Positions 11,234 through 24,290 of a stretch of 64,000 bases of DNA are shown piece by piece; within the stretch, counting starts at the first letter, position 1, and every line of letters starts with the position of its first letter. Source of the stretch: Cavia porcellus (Eukaryota; Chordata; Mammalia; Rodentia; Caviidae). Position numbers and translations under genes: made by a program. The notes below the pieces were generated by a model. It was not told the origin of the DNA. It worked only from the letters and a program-made list of their open reading frames with translations, and did not search any database. Where the stretch lies: positions 83,833,982-83,897,981 of the forward strand of contig NW_026947484.1 in assembly GCF_034190915.1 (NCBI RefSeq), given 5' to 3'.

Positions 11234-14200
11234 ATGCAACAGCAGAGAGATAACATCTCAACAATAAACCAGCCTATAACAGTTATAACCATTAATGTAA
11301 ATGGTTTCTATGTACCAATCAAAAGAAACAGACTAGCAGAATGGATCGAGAAACAAAATCCAACGATATGCTGTTTACAGGAAACCCATCTAACCCAGAA
11401 GGATACTCACAGACTGAAAGTCAAAAGATGGAAAACAATACTTCACACAACAGGACTCCAAAAAAAGCAGGAGTAGCCATTCTGTTTGCAGACAACATGA
11501 ACTTTAAACCAACAGTGATCATAAAGGACAAAGAAGGTCACTAAATACTCATTAGGGGAAAACTCCAAGATGAAGAGATAACTATCTTAAATATATATGC
11601 ACCAAACTCCAGAGCACCAAGTTATATAAAATAACTATTAACAGAAATGAAAACTCAAATTATCAGCAGCACAATTGTAACAGGAGACCCTAACACACCA
11701 TTGACACCAAGGGACAGATCAACCAGACAGAAAATGAGCAAAGAAATAACAGAACTGAATCACACCTGTAAACAAATGGACTTGATAGACATACACAGGA
11801 TGTTCCAACAACATCAGAATATACATTCTTCTCAGCAGTACATGGGTCATTCTCTAAAATACACCATATATTAGCTCACAGAACATATTAAACAAATGCA
11901 AAAGAGTTGAAATCATCCCCTTGCATGTTATCAGATCATAGCACTTTGAAATTAGAAATTAGTGATAAAAGATACTGCAAAAATCCCACAAAAACGTGGA
12001 AACTGAATAACACACTATTGAGGAACCAGTGGGTCACAGAGGAAATTAAAGAAGAAATTAAACAATACCTACAAGAAAATGAAAATACAGATACAACTTA
12101 CCAGAATCTGTGGGATGCAATGAAAGCCATCCTCAGAGGAAAATTTATTGCACTGAGTTCCCACATCAGGAAAACAGAATGAATACAAATAAATAACCTG
12201 ATGCTACAACTCAAACAGCTAGACAAAGAAGAGCAAGTCAAGCCCAAAGCCAAAAGAAGGGAGGAAATTATAAAAATCAGAGCAGAAATCAACACAATAG
12301 AGACTAAGAAAATAATCCAAAGAATCAACAAATAAAAGAGTTGGTTCTTTGAAAGAATAAATAAAATTGATAAGTCCTTAGCCAACCTTATTTTAAAAAG
12401 GGAAGAAAAAGCTCAAATTCATGCAACAAGAAATGAAAAAGGTGAAATCACCACAAACTCTACAGAAATACAGAAGATCATAAACACCTATTTTGAAAAC
12501 CTCTACTCTCAAAGATTTGATAACACAGAAGAAATAGACAGATTCTTAGAAACATATGAAGTACCAAGCCAGATCAAGAGGATGTAAAACTGCTGAATAA
12601 CCCAATCTCTATTAATGAACTTGAAAATGTAATTAAGTCCTTACCTACAAAGAAGAGCCCAGGCCCAGATGCATTCACTGCAGAATTCTACAAGAAGTAC
12701 AAAGAAGACCTAATGCCGACACTCCTCAAACTATTCAATGAAATTGAAAGGGAAGCAATCCTTCCTAAGTCACTCCTGGAAGCAAATATTACTCTAGTAC
12801 CAAAACCTGAGAAAGACCCAACTAAAAAAGAGAACTATAGACTGATCTCCCTAATGAACACAGATGCAAAAATCCTCAATAAAATATTGGCAAATAGGAT
12901 GCAGCAAATCATCAAGAAGATTATACACCATGACCAAGTGGGATTCATCCCAGGAATGCAAGGATGGTTCAACATACATAAATCAATAAATGTAATCCAC
13001 CATATCAATAAATCCAAAAGTAAGAATCACATGATCATTTCTATAGATGCAGAAAAAGCCCTTGATATGGTCCAACATTCATTCATGATAAGAACTCTAC
13101 AGAAAATTGGAATAGATGGTCTTTACTTCAGTATAATAAAGGCAATTTATGACAAACCAACAGCCAGCATCATACTAAATGGCCAAAAATTGAAAGTCTT
13201 TACTTTAAAATCAGGCACAAGACAAGGATGTCTTTTATCACCACTCCTATTTAATATAGTACTGGAAGTACTAGCCAGAGCAATTGAACAAGAGAGAGAA
13301 ATAAAAGGGGTAAAGATAGGAAAAGAAGAAGTTAAATTATCACTGTTTGCAAATGACATGATACTCTACATAGAAGACCCCCTAAACTCCATTGAAAGAC
13401 TCTCAGATATAATAAATAAATTCAGTAATGTAGCTGGATACAAAATCAATACTCAGAAATCAATAGCATTCCTATACACTAACAACAAAATCACAGAGAG
13501 GGAAATAAGAGAAACCACACTCTTCACACTAGTAAGCAAAAAAATGAAATATTTAGGAATTACTCTTACGAAAGAAGTGAAAGATCTATACAGGGAAAAT
13601 TACAATACACTGAAAAAAGAAATTGAAGATGATTTCAGAAAATGGAAAGACATCCCTTGCTCATGGATAGGAAGAACAAACATTGTGAAAATGGCCATTC
13701 TCCCAAAACTGTTATACAGATTCAAAGCAATCCCAATAAAAATACCATCAACATACCTTATAAATCTAGAGAAATCACTCCTAAAATTCATCTGAAACCA
13801 GAAGAGACCTAGAATAGCAAAGGCAATTCTAAGCAGGAAAGGCAAGGCAGGAGGCATCACAATCCCTGACTTGAAGTTATACTACAAAGCAACAGTAGTA
13901 AAATCAACATGGTACTGGAATCAAAACAGAGCCGAAGATTAATGGAATAGATTAGAAGATACAACCACAACTACAAACACACTCAACCGCCTTATCTTTG
14001 ATAAAGGAGCCAAGCAGGTTCACTGAAAGAATGACAGTCTCTTTAATAAATGGTGTTGGAAAAAGTGGCTCTCCATTTGCCAAAAACTAAAGCTAGACCC
14101 ATGTCTATCACCATGTATTAAATTAAAATCTAAATGGATCAAAATCTGAATATTAAAACAGAAACACTAAATCTATTGGAAGACAAATTGGGTAGAAACC

Positions 14201-15072
14201 TTGAAGACATAGGGGTAGGTAGAGAATTCATGAACAGGACTCAAACCGCAGGGGAAATACTTCCCAGAATCAATAACTGGGAACACCTCTTATTAAAAGT
14301 TTCTGCATATAAAAAGAAATCTCCAGCATAGTGAAAAGAAAACCCACAAACTGGGAAAAGATCTTAGTGAACTCCCCCTCAGACAAGGGACTTTTGTCTA
14401 AAGCATATAAAGAATTAAAAAAAAAAAACTCAGACCCCCAAAATTCAAAGATCCGATCAAAAAATGGGCATCTGAGATGAATGCACACTTCTCAGATGAA
14501 GAAATACAAGTGGCAAACAAATACATGAAAAAATGTTCATCATCATTGGTCATTAGAGAAATGCGAATTAAAACCACACTGAGATACCATCTCACTCCTG
14601 AAAGAATGGCCAGGATCAAGAAAAGCAACAACAACAAATGCTGGAGAGGCCATGGGGGAAAAGGAACTCTCCTAAACTGTTGGTGGGAGTGTACACTGGT
14701 ACAGCCTTTGTGGAGGTCAGTCTGGAGATTTCTCAAAAAGCTAGGATTGGAAGTCCCATTTGTTCCAGCTATTCCACTTCTAGGCATATTCCCAGAAGAA
14801 CTGAAAGCATCATATCACAGTGATATATGTGCACCTATGTTTATAGCAGCACAATTTGTAATTGCCCAATCTTGGAAACAACCCAAGGGTCCATCAACTG
14901 AGGAATGGATAAAAAAGTTGTGGTATTTCTATACAACAGAGTATTACTCACCTATAAAGAAGAATCACATTTTGAGATACTTATCAATAAATGGGCACAG
15001 CTTGAGACCATACTCATAAGTGAAATAAATCAATTTCGCATGTGTCAATACCGAATAGTTTCCCTAATGTAA
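11234..15072 (+). pseudogene. L1 ORF2 (endonuclease-reverse transcriptase), inactivated
   Basis: Counterpart of the minus-strand ORF2 at 27376-31212, ending with the same 'VSLM' stop context. The endonuclease part is broken into frames at 11234-11476, 11647-11874 and 11907-12182. The largest open part, 12713-13795 (360 codons), is the reverse transcriptase domain. Its catalytic FADD reads FAND because codon 13352-13354 is AAT instead of GAT, so the active site is lost. In the C-terminal Cys/His motif the second Cys codon is CAT (14651-14653) and the His codon is AAC (14675-14677). The frame 14477-15019 covers that C-terminal end. It is dead on several independent counts. Confidence 0.9.
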
Positions 15073-16440
15073 GTAATGATTCAAATTTATAAAAGTATGT
15101 GGTAATCATGATTCCCCATTATGTGGCCTTGAAGCCTTATAAAGTTTTCACTTATTAATTGGAATGGCTTTATTCTCGGCTGCTTGATATTATAGCCTGT
15201 GATGAAATGAACAGCTATTTTGAAGAAAATAAGTCATCATAATAGCTAATGCTGATTTACTATCATCTTGTTTTGAAGCCCCACCAAAGTATGGCTCTTC
15301 TGTCTCCATTGGTTTTATCATGATGTATCTTGCTGGATTTTAATATATGTGATAGTATAAACAAAAATTGTTATAGGCAAAGAGATAATGTAGAAACCAT
15401 TATTCATTTTCTGTTAGCTGGTTCTAAATACCCTACAATGCTTTCGTCCACTTGAATGGTTTTACACTGACTTGATATGTTTGAAGCTATAGTATATGAA
15501 GTTATATTCAAATATTTCAAGGAAAAAGACACTATGGTAACTACTATTAAGTCAGGTTATTTGGTGGTGAAGCACTAGGTTGCTGAAACTGTCATGCTTT
15601 GACCTGTATTGTTATGTTGTTATGTCCTCTTTTATCTCAATCTCTCCCTTATTCATTAAAAATTATTTAATTATTTTTTTATGATTTTTTAATTAAGGGA
15701 AAAATTTTAAAAAGCAGGATTATTATAGTAACTTTTTTGATTTCCTATTAACTTGATTTGAAGTCCTATAATACTCCTACTATTTTTTTGACTGATTAGA
15801 CTCTGTTCCATTCTGTATGATAGTATCAAGTTTGATGGTATAGGCAACTACTTTGAAGGCAATAAGATTCACTATGATGCCCATTCTGGTTTGACTATCT
15901 TTGGAAGTCCTGTAATGTTTACAAGGTTTAGGTTATTGGTCTTGTTCTCTGATGTTTTGTTCAACTTTATAATACCTAATGAGATAGACAATTCTTTTTA
16001 AGGAAGCAAGAGGCATTATGGTAACCATTGTTGATAACCTTGTACTCTGTTTTTACATCATATGCTATGTCTATCATTGGTTTTGACTGACAGCTTTATT
16101 TTGCCATATTTGACTTTATTCTCTTCCAGAACAAAAGAGAGAGAAAAAAAGTGCTCTAAATAATACAACTGCAAGTGTGTTTAGGGGTTTTAAATAGATG
16201 ACCATATTAATGTTTTTGGTTGGATCATTGAACACAACTGTTTGCAGTCTCACTGTCTGAATTTCCACTTTGTATACTTTAATACTGTGAGTTGGGCAGC
16301 TATCTCTAAGATGATAATGTGTAATCTATTAACTGGTGATTTCTTACTTTTTTTTTTTTTTTTGGTAGTTCTGTATTACTTGTACCCTTACACTGCTTTG
16401 TTTTGTTTGTTTTTTCTCTTTTTTCTTTTAAATAAATTTT
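15073..16440 (+). repeat. L1 3'UTR (plus-strand copy)
   Basis: About 1.37 kb of AT-rich sequence without ORFs. It contains loosely repeated blocks of the type 'ggcaactactttgaaggc' and 'aagcactaggttgctgaaac'. It ends in a T-rich run, 'gtagttctgtattacttgta', and 'aaataaa'. The same ending occurs reversed at 26172-26300. The block near 15535-15580 is alignable to the body of the short elements at 17802 and 19994. Confidence 0.7.
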
Positions 16441-17801
16441 CAAAAAAAAGACAAAAAACAGAAAAAAGAGTAGAAATAATACAGAATTTCAGAGAAAATA
16501 TTAACATTAAGAAATTACTGGTTGATAAGTTACATGTTGTCCTCCTAGAAATAACTGTTCACAATACAAAATCACAGCATCAAAAGTCGACACTCAAACA
16601 TTGACAGTGAAATCATTCTGTTCAATGATCTAATGGACACTTAGTAATATGGTCATCTATCTTACTCACTTGAACATCCATATAGTTATATCCTTTAGAG
16701 CACTTTCCTTCCCTTTCATTTGTATAATATATGTTATGTATTTTGGATCATATTACTCTTTCAGTTTTTATAATTTTTTACACTAGAGAAACAATGTGAT
16801 ATTTACAAATGTGAGACATTTATTTCACTTATGAGGATAGTCTCAAGTTGGCTCCATTTGCCTATAAAGGCCTCAAGATCTTCCTTTTTATAGCTGAGTA
16901 ATATTCCATTGCATAAAAGTACCACATCTTTTATATCGACTCTGCAATTGATGGGCATTTTGGTTGTTTTTAAGATTTAGCTATTACAAATTGTGCTGCT
17001 ATAAATATGGATGTACATATATCACTGTGCATGATCTTTTCAAACTTTTTGGGAAAACACTCAGAAGAGGAAAGCTAGGTTGAATGGAACCTCTAATTCT
17101 AATTTTTTGAGGACTCTCCATGCTGAGTTTCATAGTGGTTGCACCAGTCTGCATTCCCACCAACAGTGGAGAAGTGTTTCTTTTTCCTCCCAGCCTCGCC
17201 AACATTTGTTATCAGTTGTTTTCTTGATGGTAGCCATTCTTCCAGAGTGACATGAAATCTTAGTGCTGTTTTAATTTGCATTTCTCAAATGACCAGGGAT
17301 GGTGAACATTTCTTCATGTATTTATTTGCCATTTGTATATCTTCATCTGTGAAATGTATGGTCATGTCAGATGCCCATTTTTGAAAAGAATCTTTGAATT
17401 GGGGGGCTTGATGTTTTTCAATCCTTGTATGTTCTAGATGTAAGTCCTTTGTCTGAGAGAAGGTTGCATAAAATTCCCATTCTGTGAGTTTTCTTTTGAC
17501 TCTCTTGGTGATCTCTTTGGGAGTGCAAAAACTTTTTAAGAAGATGTGATCCCAGCTGTTGATTCTTTGAAGTATTTCCCGTGCAGTTTGCATTTTGTTC
17601 ATTAATTTTCTGCCTATACCTATGTCTTCAAGTTTTCTACCTATCTTGTCTTCCAATAGATTTTGTGTTTGTGTTTTAATATTTAGATCTTTGATCAATT
17701 TTGATTTTAGTCTAGTGCATCATGATAGGCATGGTCTAGTTTCAGTCTTTGCCATGTGGAAAGCCAATTTTACAACACCATTTATTAAAGATGCTATCAT
17801 T

Positions 17802-18437
17802 GATATTGGAACTTAGGGCGCCAGGCAAGAAAGCAACCCACATACCTCCCTGGTAAGCATGGCTCAAGCAAGCAGTGGGCAACTGAGGGAGAGAACCAGC
17901 CAGTGTCCCCCAAGATCCTGCTATGTTGGAACTTAGTGTGCTGGGCAAGAAAGCAACCCTCCCACCTCCCTGGTAAACATCGGTGAGCCTACTGACCTGT
18001 GGCCTGAAAATCAAACATCCTATCCTCCCTCCACTCCACCTTCCATTAGCAAATGGGAGCCAGACATCTGAGCATCTCTTGGGAGGGTGACTGTATGCAA
18101 GACAGCAAATATGGGGGATTTCCTTCTACCATCACTTTGAAGGCAAATTATTGTTATCAGTATTTTGCTTTATTCTGATTAACTATATTGCTATATTTAA
18201 TATTCTGTTTTGATAAGTTTTATAATGTTCTGTATTTAGTTTGACTTTCTATACCTGATTGAAAGGAAAACTATTATGAAGATGGTGTGAGACAGTGTGA
18301 GATATACTACGGTACCTATTACTGTTATCCTGGTAACCTGCTGTGAAGTTTTGTACCAATTTCAGTGCATTGTCTAGATGGGCTTTAGTTCTGTCTTGTT
18401 CTGTTGTATTTTACTACCTTAAAACTATTAAAAAAAC
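17802..18437 (+). mobile_element. ORF-less tandem-headed, A-tailed retroposon, copy 1
   Basis: About 636 bp inserted in L1 ORF2. The first 260 bp hold two units starting 'ttggaactta', 130 bp apart (17806 and 17936), each with 'cacctccctggtaa' or a close variant. A 350 bp AT-rich body follows, then the A-rich end 'attaaaaaaac'. The same arrangement occurs at 19994-20719. The flanks carry a diverged duplication (aagatgctatcatt / aagaggccatcctt, 11 of 14 by eye). There is no coding capacity: the overlapping minus-strand frame 17742-18014 crosses the junction and is accidental. The body resembles L1 3'UTR blocks. I do not recognise it as a named family. Confidence 0.75.
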
Positions 18438-19993
18438 AAGAGGCCATCCTTTTTCCAGTGAACATGTTTAGCCCATTTGTGAAATATAAAGTGGCTGACT
18501 GTTTTTGTAGTTGTGTTTGTATCTTTTAATCTGTTCCATTGATCCTCTGGTCTGTTTCTTTACCAGTACCATGCTGATTTTATCACTGTGGTTTTGTAGT
18601 AGAATTTCAAGCCAGGAATTGAGATGTCTTCTACTTTGCCTTTGTTGCCCAGAATTGCCTTTGCTATTCTAGATTTTTTTCTGTTTCCAAATAAATTTTA
18701 GGAATTTATTTACAGATCTATAGGAATCTAGGAATTTACAGATCTATAGATCTGTAAGGTAAGATAATAGTATTTTGATTGGGATTGCTTTAAATCTGTA
18801 TAACAGTTTTGGGAACATGGCCATTTTCACAGTATCATTTCTTCCGAACCAAGAGTAAGCAATATTCTTCTATTTTCTAATATCCTCTTCAATCCCCTTT
18901 TTTAGATTAGTATAATTTTCAGCATATAAATCTTTAACATTCTTGATTAGGTTGATTCCTAGGTATTTCATTTTTTTCAGATGCTGTTGTGAAAGGTGAT
19001 ATTTCTATAATTTCTCTCTCAGTGAGTTTTCCATTTGTGTAAAGGAATGCCATTGATTTTTGAGTGTTGACTATATCAGGCTATGCTGCTGAATTTGTTT
19101 ATTACCTCTAGTAGTATTTTAATGGAGGTTTTTAGGTCTTTTATATAAAGTATCATATCATCTGCAAATAATGATAATTTTACTTCTTCCTTTCCTATCT
19201 TTCTTGTTTTTATTTTTCTTTCTTGTCTGATTGTCCTGGCTAATATTTCAGGAACTATATTGAATAGGAATGGTGATAGTAGACATCCTTGTCTTATTTC
19301 TGATTTTAGAGTAAAGGCTTTCAGTTTTTGACCACTTAGTATAATATTGGCTGTTGGTTTGTCATAGATGGCCCTTATGAAATTGAGGTAGATACCATCT
19401 ATTCCTAGTTTTTGTAGGGTTTTTATCATGAACAAGTAAGTGTTCGACTTTATCAAAAGCTTTTTCTGCATCTATTGAGATGAGATGATCATGTGATTTT
19501 TGCTTTTGGCTCTGTTGATGTGATGTATTACATTTATTGATTTGTATATGTTAAACCATCACTGCATTCCTGGAATAAATCCCACTTGGTCACAGCATAT
19601 AATCTTTTGATGATTTGCTGCGTTATATTTGCCAGTGTTTTACTGAGAATCTTTGCATCAATGTTCATTAGTGAGATTGCTCTATAGATCTCCTTTTTGG
19701 TTGGATCTTTCTCTGGTTTTGGGATCAGAGTAATAATTGCCTCCAGGAATGAGTTAGGGAGGTTTGCTTCTCTTTCAATTTCATTGAAGAGTTTAAGGGG
19801 TATTGGTGTCAAACTCTAAATTTCTTGTAGAATTCAGCCATGAATTCATCAGGCCCGGGGCTTTTCTTTGTTGGTAACTTTTTAATCACATTTTCAATTT
19901 CAGTAGCTGATATTGGGCTTTTCAAAATTGTTATATCTCCTTGGTTGAGCCTTGGTAGGTCATATGTTTCTAGAAATCTGTCCATTTCCTCTG

Positions 19994-20719
19994 GGAAGCC
20001 ATGCCAGCACCTCCCCTCCCTGGTAAGCGGCGGTAGTGTGGCCCACTGCAGCCCTTCCAGGGGGAGAAGTAGCAGTGTCTCCTGAGATCCATGCCATGTT
20101 GGAACTTGGGACTCTGGGAAGCCAAGCCAGCACCTCCCCTCCCTGGTAAGCAGAGGCAGGGTGGCAGACTGCAGCCCTTCCAGGGGGAGAACTAGCATTG
20201 TCTCCTGAAATCCACGCCATGTTGGAACTGAGAATGCTGTGAAAACAAATGACCATTCTGCCTGCTTAGCAATAGTGAACCTACTTCTACATGGCCTAGA
20301 GTCAAATATCCCACTTCCCCTATCCTCCTTCTCCTCCCCCTCCCCGCCCATTAGCAAGTGGGAACCAGAAATCTGAGCATCTCCTGGGAGGTTGACCATA
20401 GCAAATTAGGGGGACTTCCTTCTACCATTTCTTTGAAGGCAAATATTTTTATTACTGTTTTGCTCTTTTCTGATTAATGGTACTGCTCTATTCAATATTC
20501 TGTTTTGATAAGTTCTATAGTGTTCTATATTTCATCTCATTTTTATATACGGGATTGAAAGAACAACTATTATAAAGATACCAAAGTATACTGTGATACC
20601 TATTACTGTTATCCCGGTAACCTGCTGTGAAGTTCTGTACCAATTTCACTGTATGATCTTAGTTCACTTTATTCTGACTTGCTCTGTTGTATACTTTCAA
20701 AATAAAAATTAAAAAAAAA
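19994..20719 (+). mobile_element. ORF-less tandem-headed, A-tailed retroposon, copy 2
   Basis: 726 bp with a clean 17 bp target duplication, tctgtccatttcctctg, at 19977-19993 and 20720-20736. The head holds one almost complete and one complete unit of 123 bp (units begin at equivalent bases 19991 and 20114; 'gttggaac' recurs at 20098 and 20221), each GC-rich with 'cacctcccctccctggtaagc'. A 450 bp AT-rich body with 'cccggtaacctgctgtgaag' near 20610 follows, then 'aaaataaaaatt' and poly-A. The duplication plus the A-tail are marks of L1-machinery insertion. Body blocks align with L1 3'UTR at 15535-15580, so it may be an L1 derivative reduced to promoter-like monomers and a 3'UTR. The minus-strand frame 19809-20399 runs through it by chance. 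Confidence 0.8.
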
Positions 20720-22018
20720 TCTGTCCATTTCCTCTGTGTTTTCTACTCTATATGAGTAGAGATTTTCAAAGTAGGAATTCATGGTCTTTTGAATTTCCAT
20801 GGGATCTGTAGTGATTTCCCTCTTTTCAGTCCTTATTGCATGAATTTGAGTTTTTTTTATTTCTTTTTCTTTATAAGGTTGACTAGAGGCTTATCAATTT
20901 TTTTATTCTCTCAAAAAAAACAGCTATTTATACTGTGTTTATTAGTTTCAATTGCTTTAAATTCTGCTCTAATCTTCCCAATTTTCTCTCTTCCATGAGA
21001 TTTGGGTTTGATTTGTTCTTACTTTTTTAGAAGCTTGAGATGTAGCATCATGTTGTTTGTGCTTATTCTGTCTTCTTGATGTGACTGTCTATTGCTATGT
21101 ATTTCTCTCTTAGGACCACTTTGATTGCATCCCACATGTTGTATCCACATTTTCACTGAATTGCAAGTATTGCTTTATTTCTTCTTGAACTTTACCTGTA
21201 CCCCACTGGTTGTTCAGAAGATTATTTAATTTCCATGTACTTATGCAGTTTTTACAGTTTCTTTTGCTATTAATTTCCAATGGCACTATGATCAGATATT
21301 ATGCATGGAATAATTTCAATCCTTTTTCATTTACTTAAGAATGTTTTGTGGGTTAATATATAATCTATTTTGGAGAATGTTCCATGTGCACTTGAGAAGA
21401 ATGTAGATTCTGATGTCATTGGGTGTGACACTCTGTAAACATCTACTAAGTCTATTTGCTCACAGGTATGATTCGGTTCTATTATTTCTTTGCTGAATTT
21501 TATCTCTATGTGACAGTGGAATATTAAGGTCTCCTATTACAATTGTGTTCTTGTGTCTTTGTTTTTCCATGTCCATTAGTATTTACTTATGTTGTTGTAT
21601 GCTCCTGCATAATATATTTATAATTATTAGTTATTCTTGAAGTTTTCCACTAACAAGTATGTAGTGACCTTCTTTATCTCTTTTAATTGTTTTAGGTTTG
21701 AAGCTCATGTTGTCTGCAAACAGAATAGTGATCCCTGTTTTTTTCTGGATTCCTGTTGCATGGAATATTGTTTTCCATCCTTTGACTTTTAATCTATGAG
21801 TTTCCTTTTGAGTCATATATGTTTGTTGTATGCAGCACATTGTGAGATCCTGTTTCTTGGTCCATTTTGTTAACCTACTTCTCTTGATGGGTGAATTGAG
21901 GCCATTTACAGTTATAGATATAACTGATATGTACTGGTTCAACTTTGTCATGTTATGTTCCTGTTATTTGTTTTCTGCTTTTCTCTCTTCTTTAATTGCT
22001 TACCCTGCATGGTGTTTT

Positions 22019-22060
22019 TTTTTTGTTTGTTTGTTTGTTTGTTTGTTTGTTTTTTTTCTG
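22019..22060. repeat. (TTTG)n microsatellite
   Basis: A run of about eight tandem TTTG units within T-rich sequence at the ORF1/ORF2 junction of the minus-strand L1. The low-complexity C/F-rich part of the plus-strand frame 21830-22279 comes from this run. Confidence 0.9.
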
Positions 22061-22514
22061 TTATCCTGGAGATTGTGGTCAGTTTTGTGTCTATCTAGTA
22101 TGTCTTTCAATACTCTTTCCAGGTTTAGTTTGGTGGACATGAATTTCTTCAGTTGTTCTTTGTCATGGAAGTATCTTGTTTCTCCATTAAATTTGAAAGA
22201 GTATAACTGTGTACATCAGTCTAGGTTGAAAGTTGTTTTCTTTCAGAGCTTGGAATACTGCACTCCAAGCTCATCTTAACTTGAGGGTTTGCGCTGAAAA
22301 ATCTGCTGTGATTCTGATGGGCTTTCCTTGACAGGTGAGTTGTGTCTTTTCTCTAACAGTTTTAGTATTCTGTTTTTATGTTGTATGTCTGGGATCTTAA
22401 TTATTATATGTCTGAGTATGGATTCATGTTGGTTGTGACTGGTGTTCTATACACTTCACTTATCTGTATGTAAGATTTTTTCCCATGTTTGGAAAATTTG
22501 CTTCTATTATTTCT

Positions 22515-22629
22515 TTTTTTTTTTTTTTTTTTTTTGGCTTTTTTGTTTTTTACCGGTACCAGGGATCGAACTCACGACTGCCTGCTTTCGAGGCAGGCGC
22601 TTATGCCGCTGAGCTAAATCCCCAGCCCC
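22515..22629 (-). mobile_element. ID-type SINE, young
   Basis: Poly-T tail, then 'ccggtaccagggatcgaac', reversed B box, hairpin-like 'gcctgctttcgaggcaggc', reversed A box 'ccgctgagcta' and 'ccccagcccc'. It is flanked by a perfect 15 bp duplication, gcttctattatttct, at 22500-22514 and 22630-22644. It is very similar to the plus-strand copy at 24291. Nested in L1 ORF1. Confidence 0.95.
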
Positions 22630-23961
22630 GCTTCTATTATTTCTGTGAATAGTTTACCTATGTCATTTGTATTGACTCTTGCATCTTCATTGATGCCTAT
22701 TAGTTTTATATTGTTTTTCTTGGCATCATCCTGAAGCTACTATGTTGTCATTTCATGATGCTTTGTTGTCTTTAAAAGTTCTACTCTTTCATGATCTCTG
22801 TGATCCTATCCTCAAGGTCTGAAATTCTATCCTCAGCTTCATTTAAATGGTTTTGCCATTTTCAACAGAATTTTTTGTTTCTTGGATATCTCTTTGAATT
22901 TGTTTCATAGATTCTTCTTGTTTTCTATATTATTCATTCAAGGTTTCAATTAGCTTCCCATGTGCCTGTATTTTCTTTTTCTATTTCTTCTCTGGCTATG
23001 CTAATCGGCTCCTTTATTAAGGTTGTTGTTTCTGTCTTTACATAGGAAACTATTTCTAAGTTGATTTCCTGTGTGACCTCATGAATTTGTTTCTTTATTT
23101 CATTTGCTATCTTTTTAGAGGTTTCTGGGGTATGACTTTTAAAATCCTGTATTTCAATGTCACCTGACTTGATCCTGATGGACTAAATGTTTGAGATTGC
23201 ATCTTGCCTTTTTCTTTTGTTATTTTCACCTTTTGGATAAATATTTGGTCTTTCAGTCCCAATAGTCTCAACTGTCTGTATTGTGAATTTTAGAGTCATA
23301 CTGTGTGGTTGATGTTTGTCCAATTACTGGGTATTACAATGAAGAGGAGGGCCAGTCACCTGAGTTCCTCCTGCAGGGCCTGTTGTGTGAGTCTTATATT
23401 CTTCCTGGGCTAACTAGCCTGGGAGTATTGATGTAGGTCAGCTCTTAGTTCCTACTGTTGCTATGTCTTCAGGTTACTGCAGATCACCAGATGTCCCTGT
23501 CTATAGTGTTTATGTCAGCTGAGGCCCTACTGTGTCATTGGGTGTTTCATAAGCTCTTTTAATTTTCTCCAAGTTGGGGGAGGCCTTATTGGCACACTCC
23601 TCAACCTGTTCACTCTCTTGCCAGGTTCACCAAGGTCTTACAATTGGAGGGAGCTCCATTACTACTCCTATTTACCCACTGCAGACCTCAGTTTTACAGA
23701 CAAACTCACCACACTAACTGAAGCCTGCTGAGGTCTTCTGTTTGGGTGAGGGATTCCTGAGTCTCCCACCGAGCTGATAATCCACTGTATTTTAAGGTTC
23801 TGGGAGAAGGGGTTGGAGCCAAAGATCAAACACAGTACTAAGTCCAGGAGGTGGAGGGGCTCCCCAAGGGGCAGGCCTATGGTGGTGGTCTAATGCATTG
23901 CAGGCATGCCAGGCTGAGCAACAATGGAAACTTTAAGCCAAAACTGATCAAAAGAGACAAT

Positions 23962-24067
23962 GGTTTTGGGGAGCTGGGGATTTAGCTCAGCGGCATAAGC
24001 GCCTGCCTTGCAAGCAGGCAGTCGTGAGTTCAATCTCCAGTACCGATAAAAAAAAAAAAAGAGAGAG
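23962..24067 (+). mobile_element. ID-type SINE
   Basis: 'gagctggggatttagctca' head, A box 'tagctcagcgg', 'gcctgccttgcaagcaggc' arm, B box region 'gagttcaatctcc', 'agtaccgat' and a poly-A tail with GA repeats. Flanking duplication agagacaat at 23953-23961 and 24068-24076. It sits in the host L1 ORF2. Confidence 0.9.
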
Positions 24068-24290
24068 AGAGACAATTCTTACTACATATTTGTTAAGGAA
24101 AATTCCAAGAAAAGATAATGATCATAAATACTTATGCATCAATCATAAGTTCCCCCAACTACATAAAACAAATATTAACAGATATAAAACACTAGCACAA
24201 TTGTAGTGGGGAACCTTAATATCTACTCCTACAAATAGATTAACTAAATTTTAAAAAACCCACAAGGAAATACTAGAATTAAGCAAAGCC

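Larger units (their letters stand above)
9682..16440 (+). mobile_element. Full-length plus-strand L1, moderately decayed
   Basis: A complete L1 in order: 5'UTR (9682-10183), ORF1 (10184-11214), ORF2 (11234-15072), 3'UTR (15073-16440) ending in 'cttttaaataaa'. About 6.76 kb. It is closely related to the young minus-strand copy at 26172-32906, being readily alignable at the nucleotide level throughout, but both ORFs carry several stops and frameshifts. It sits inside the 3' end of an inverted L1. The A-tail is short and merges with A-rich sequence of the host L1, so the target duplication is not clean. Confidence 0.85.
16441..23916 (-). mobile_element. Decayed full-length minus-strand L1, host of several insertions
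   Basis: Reading on the minus strand from the right: 5'UTR (about 23240-23916), ORF1 (about 22095-23240, no long frame left), ORF2 (open pieces at 21631-21951, 19534-19812, 19076-19471 and 17285-17698) and 3'UTR (16441 to about 16860). Its outermost 3' end is the stub at 9641-9681. The RT catalytic motif [10 protein letters not shown] is still readable in the 19076-19471 piece, while other parts carry many stops. It inserted into the old plus-strand L1: ORF2 endonuclease sequence of that host stops at 9640 and resumes at 23917. Insertions inside it are the plus-strand L1, two short tandem-headed elements and one ID SINE. Confidence 0.8.

Noticed and set aside
19809..20399. 196-codon minus-strand frame with repeated peptides
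   Set aside because: It runs from L1 ORF2 into the tandem-headed retroposon; a junction artefact.
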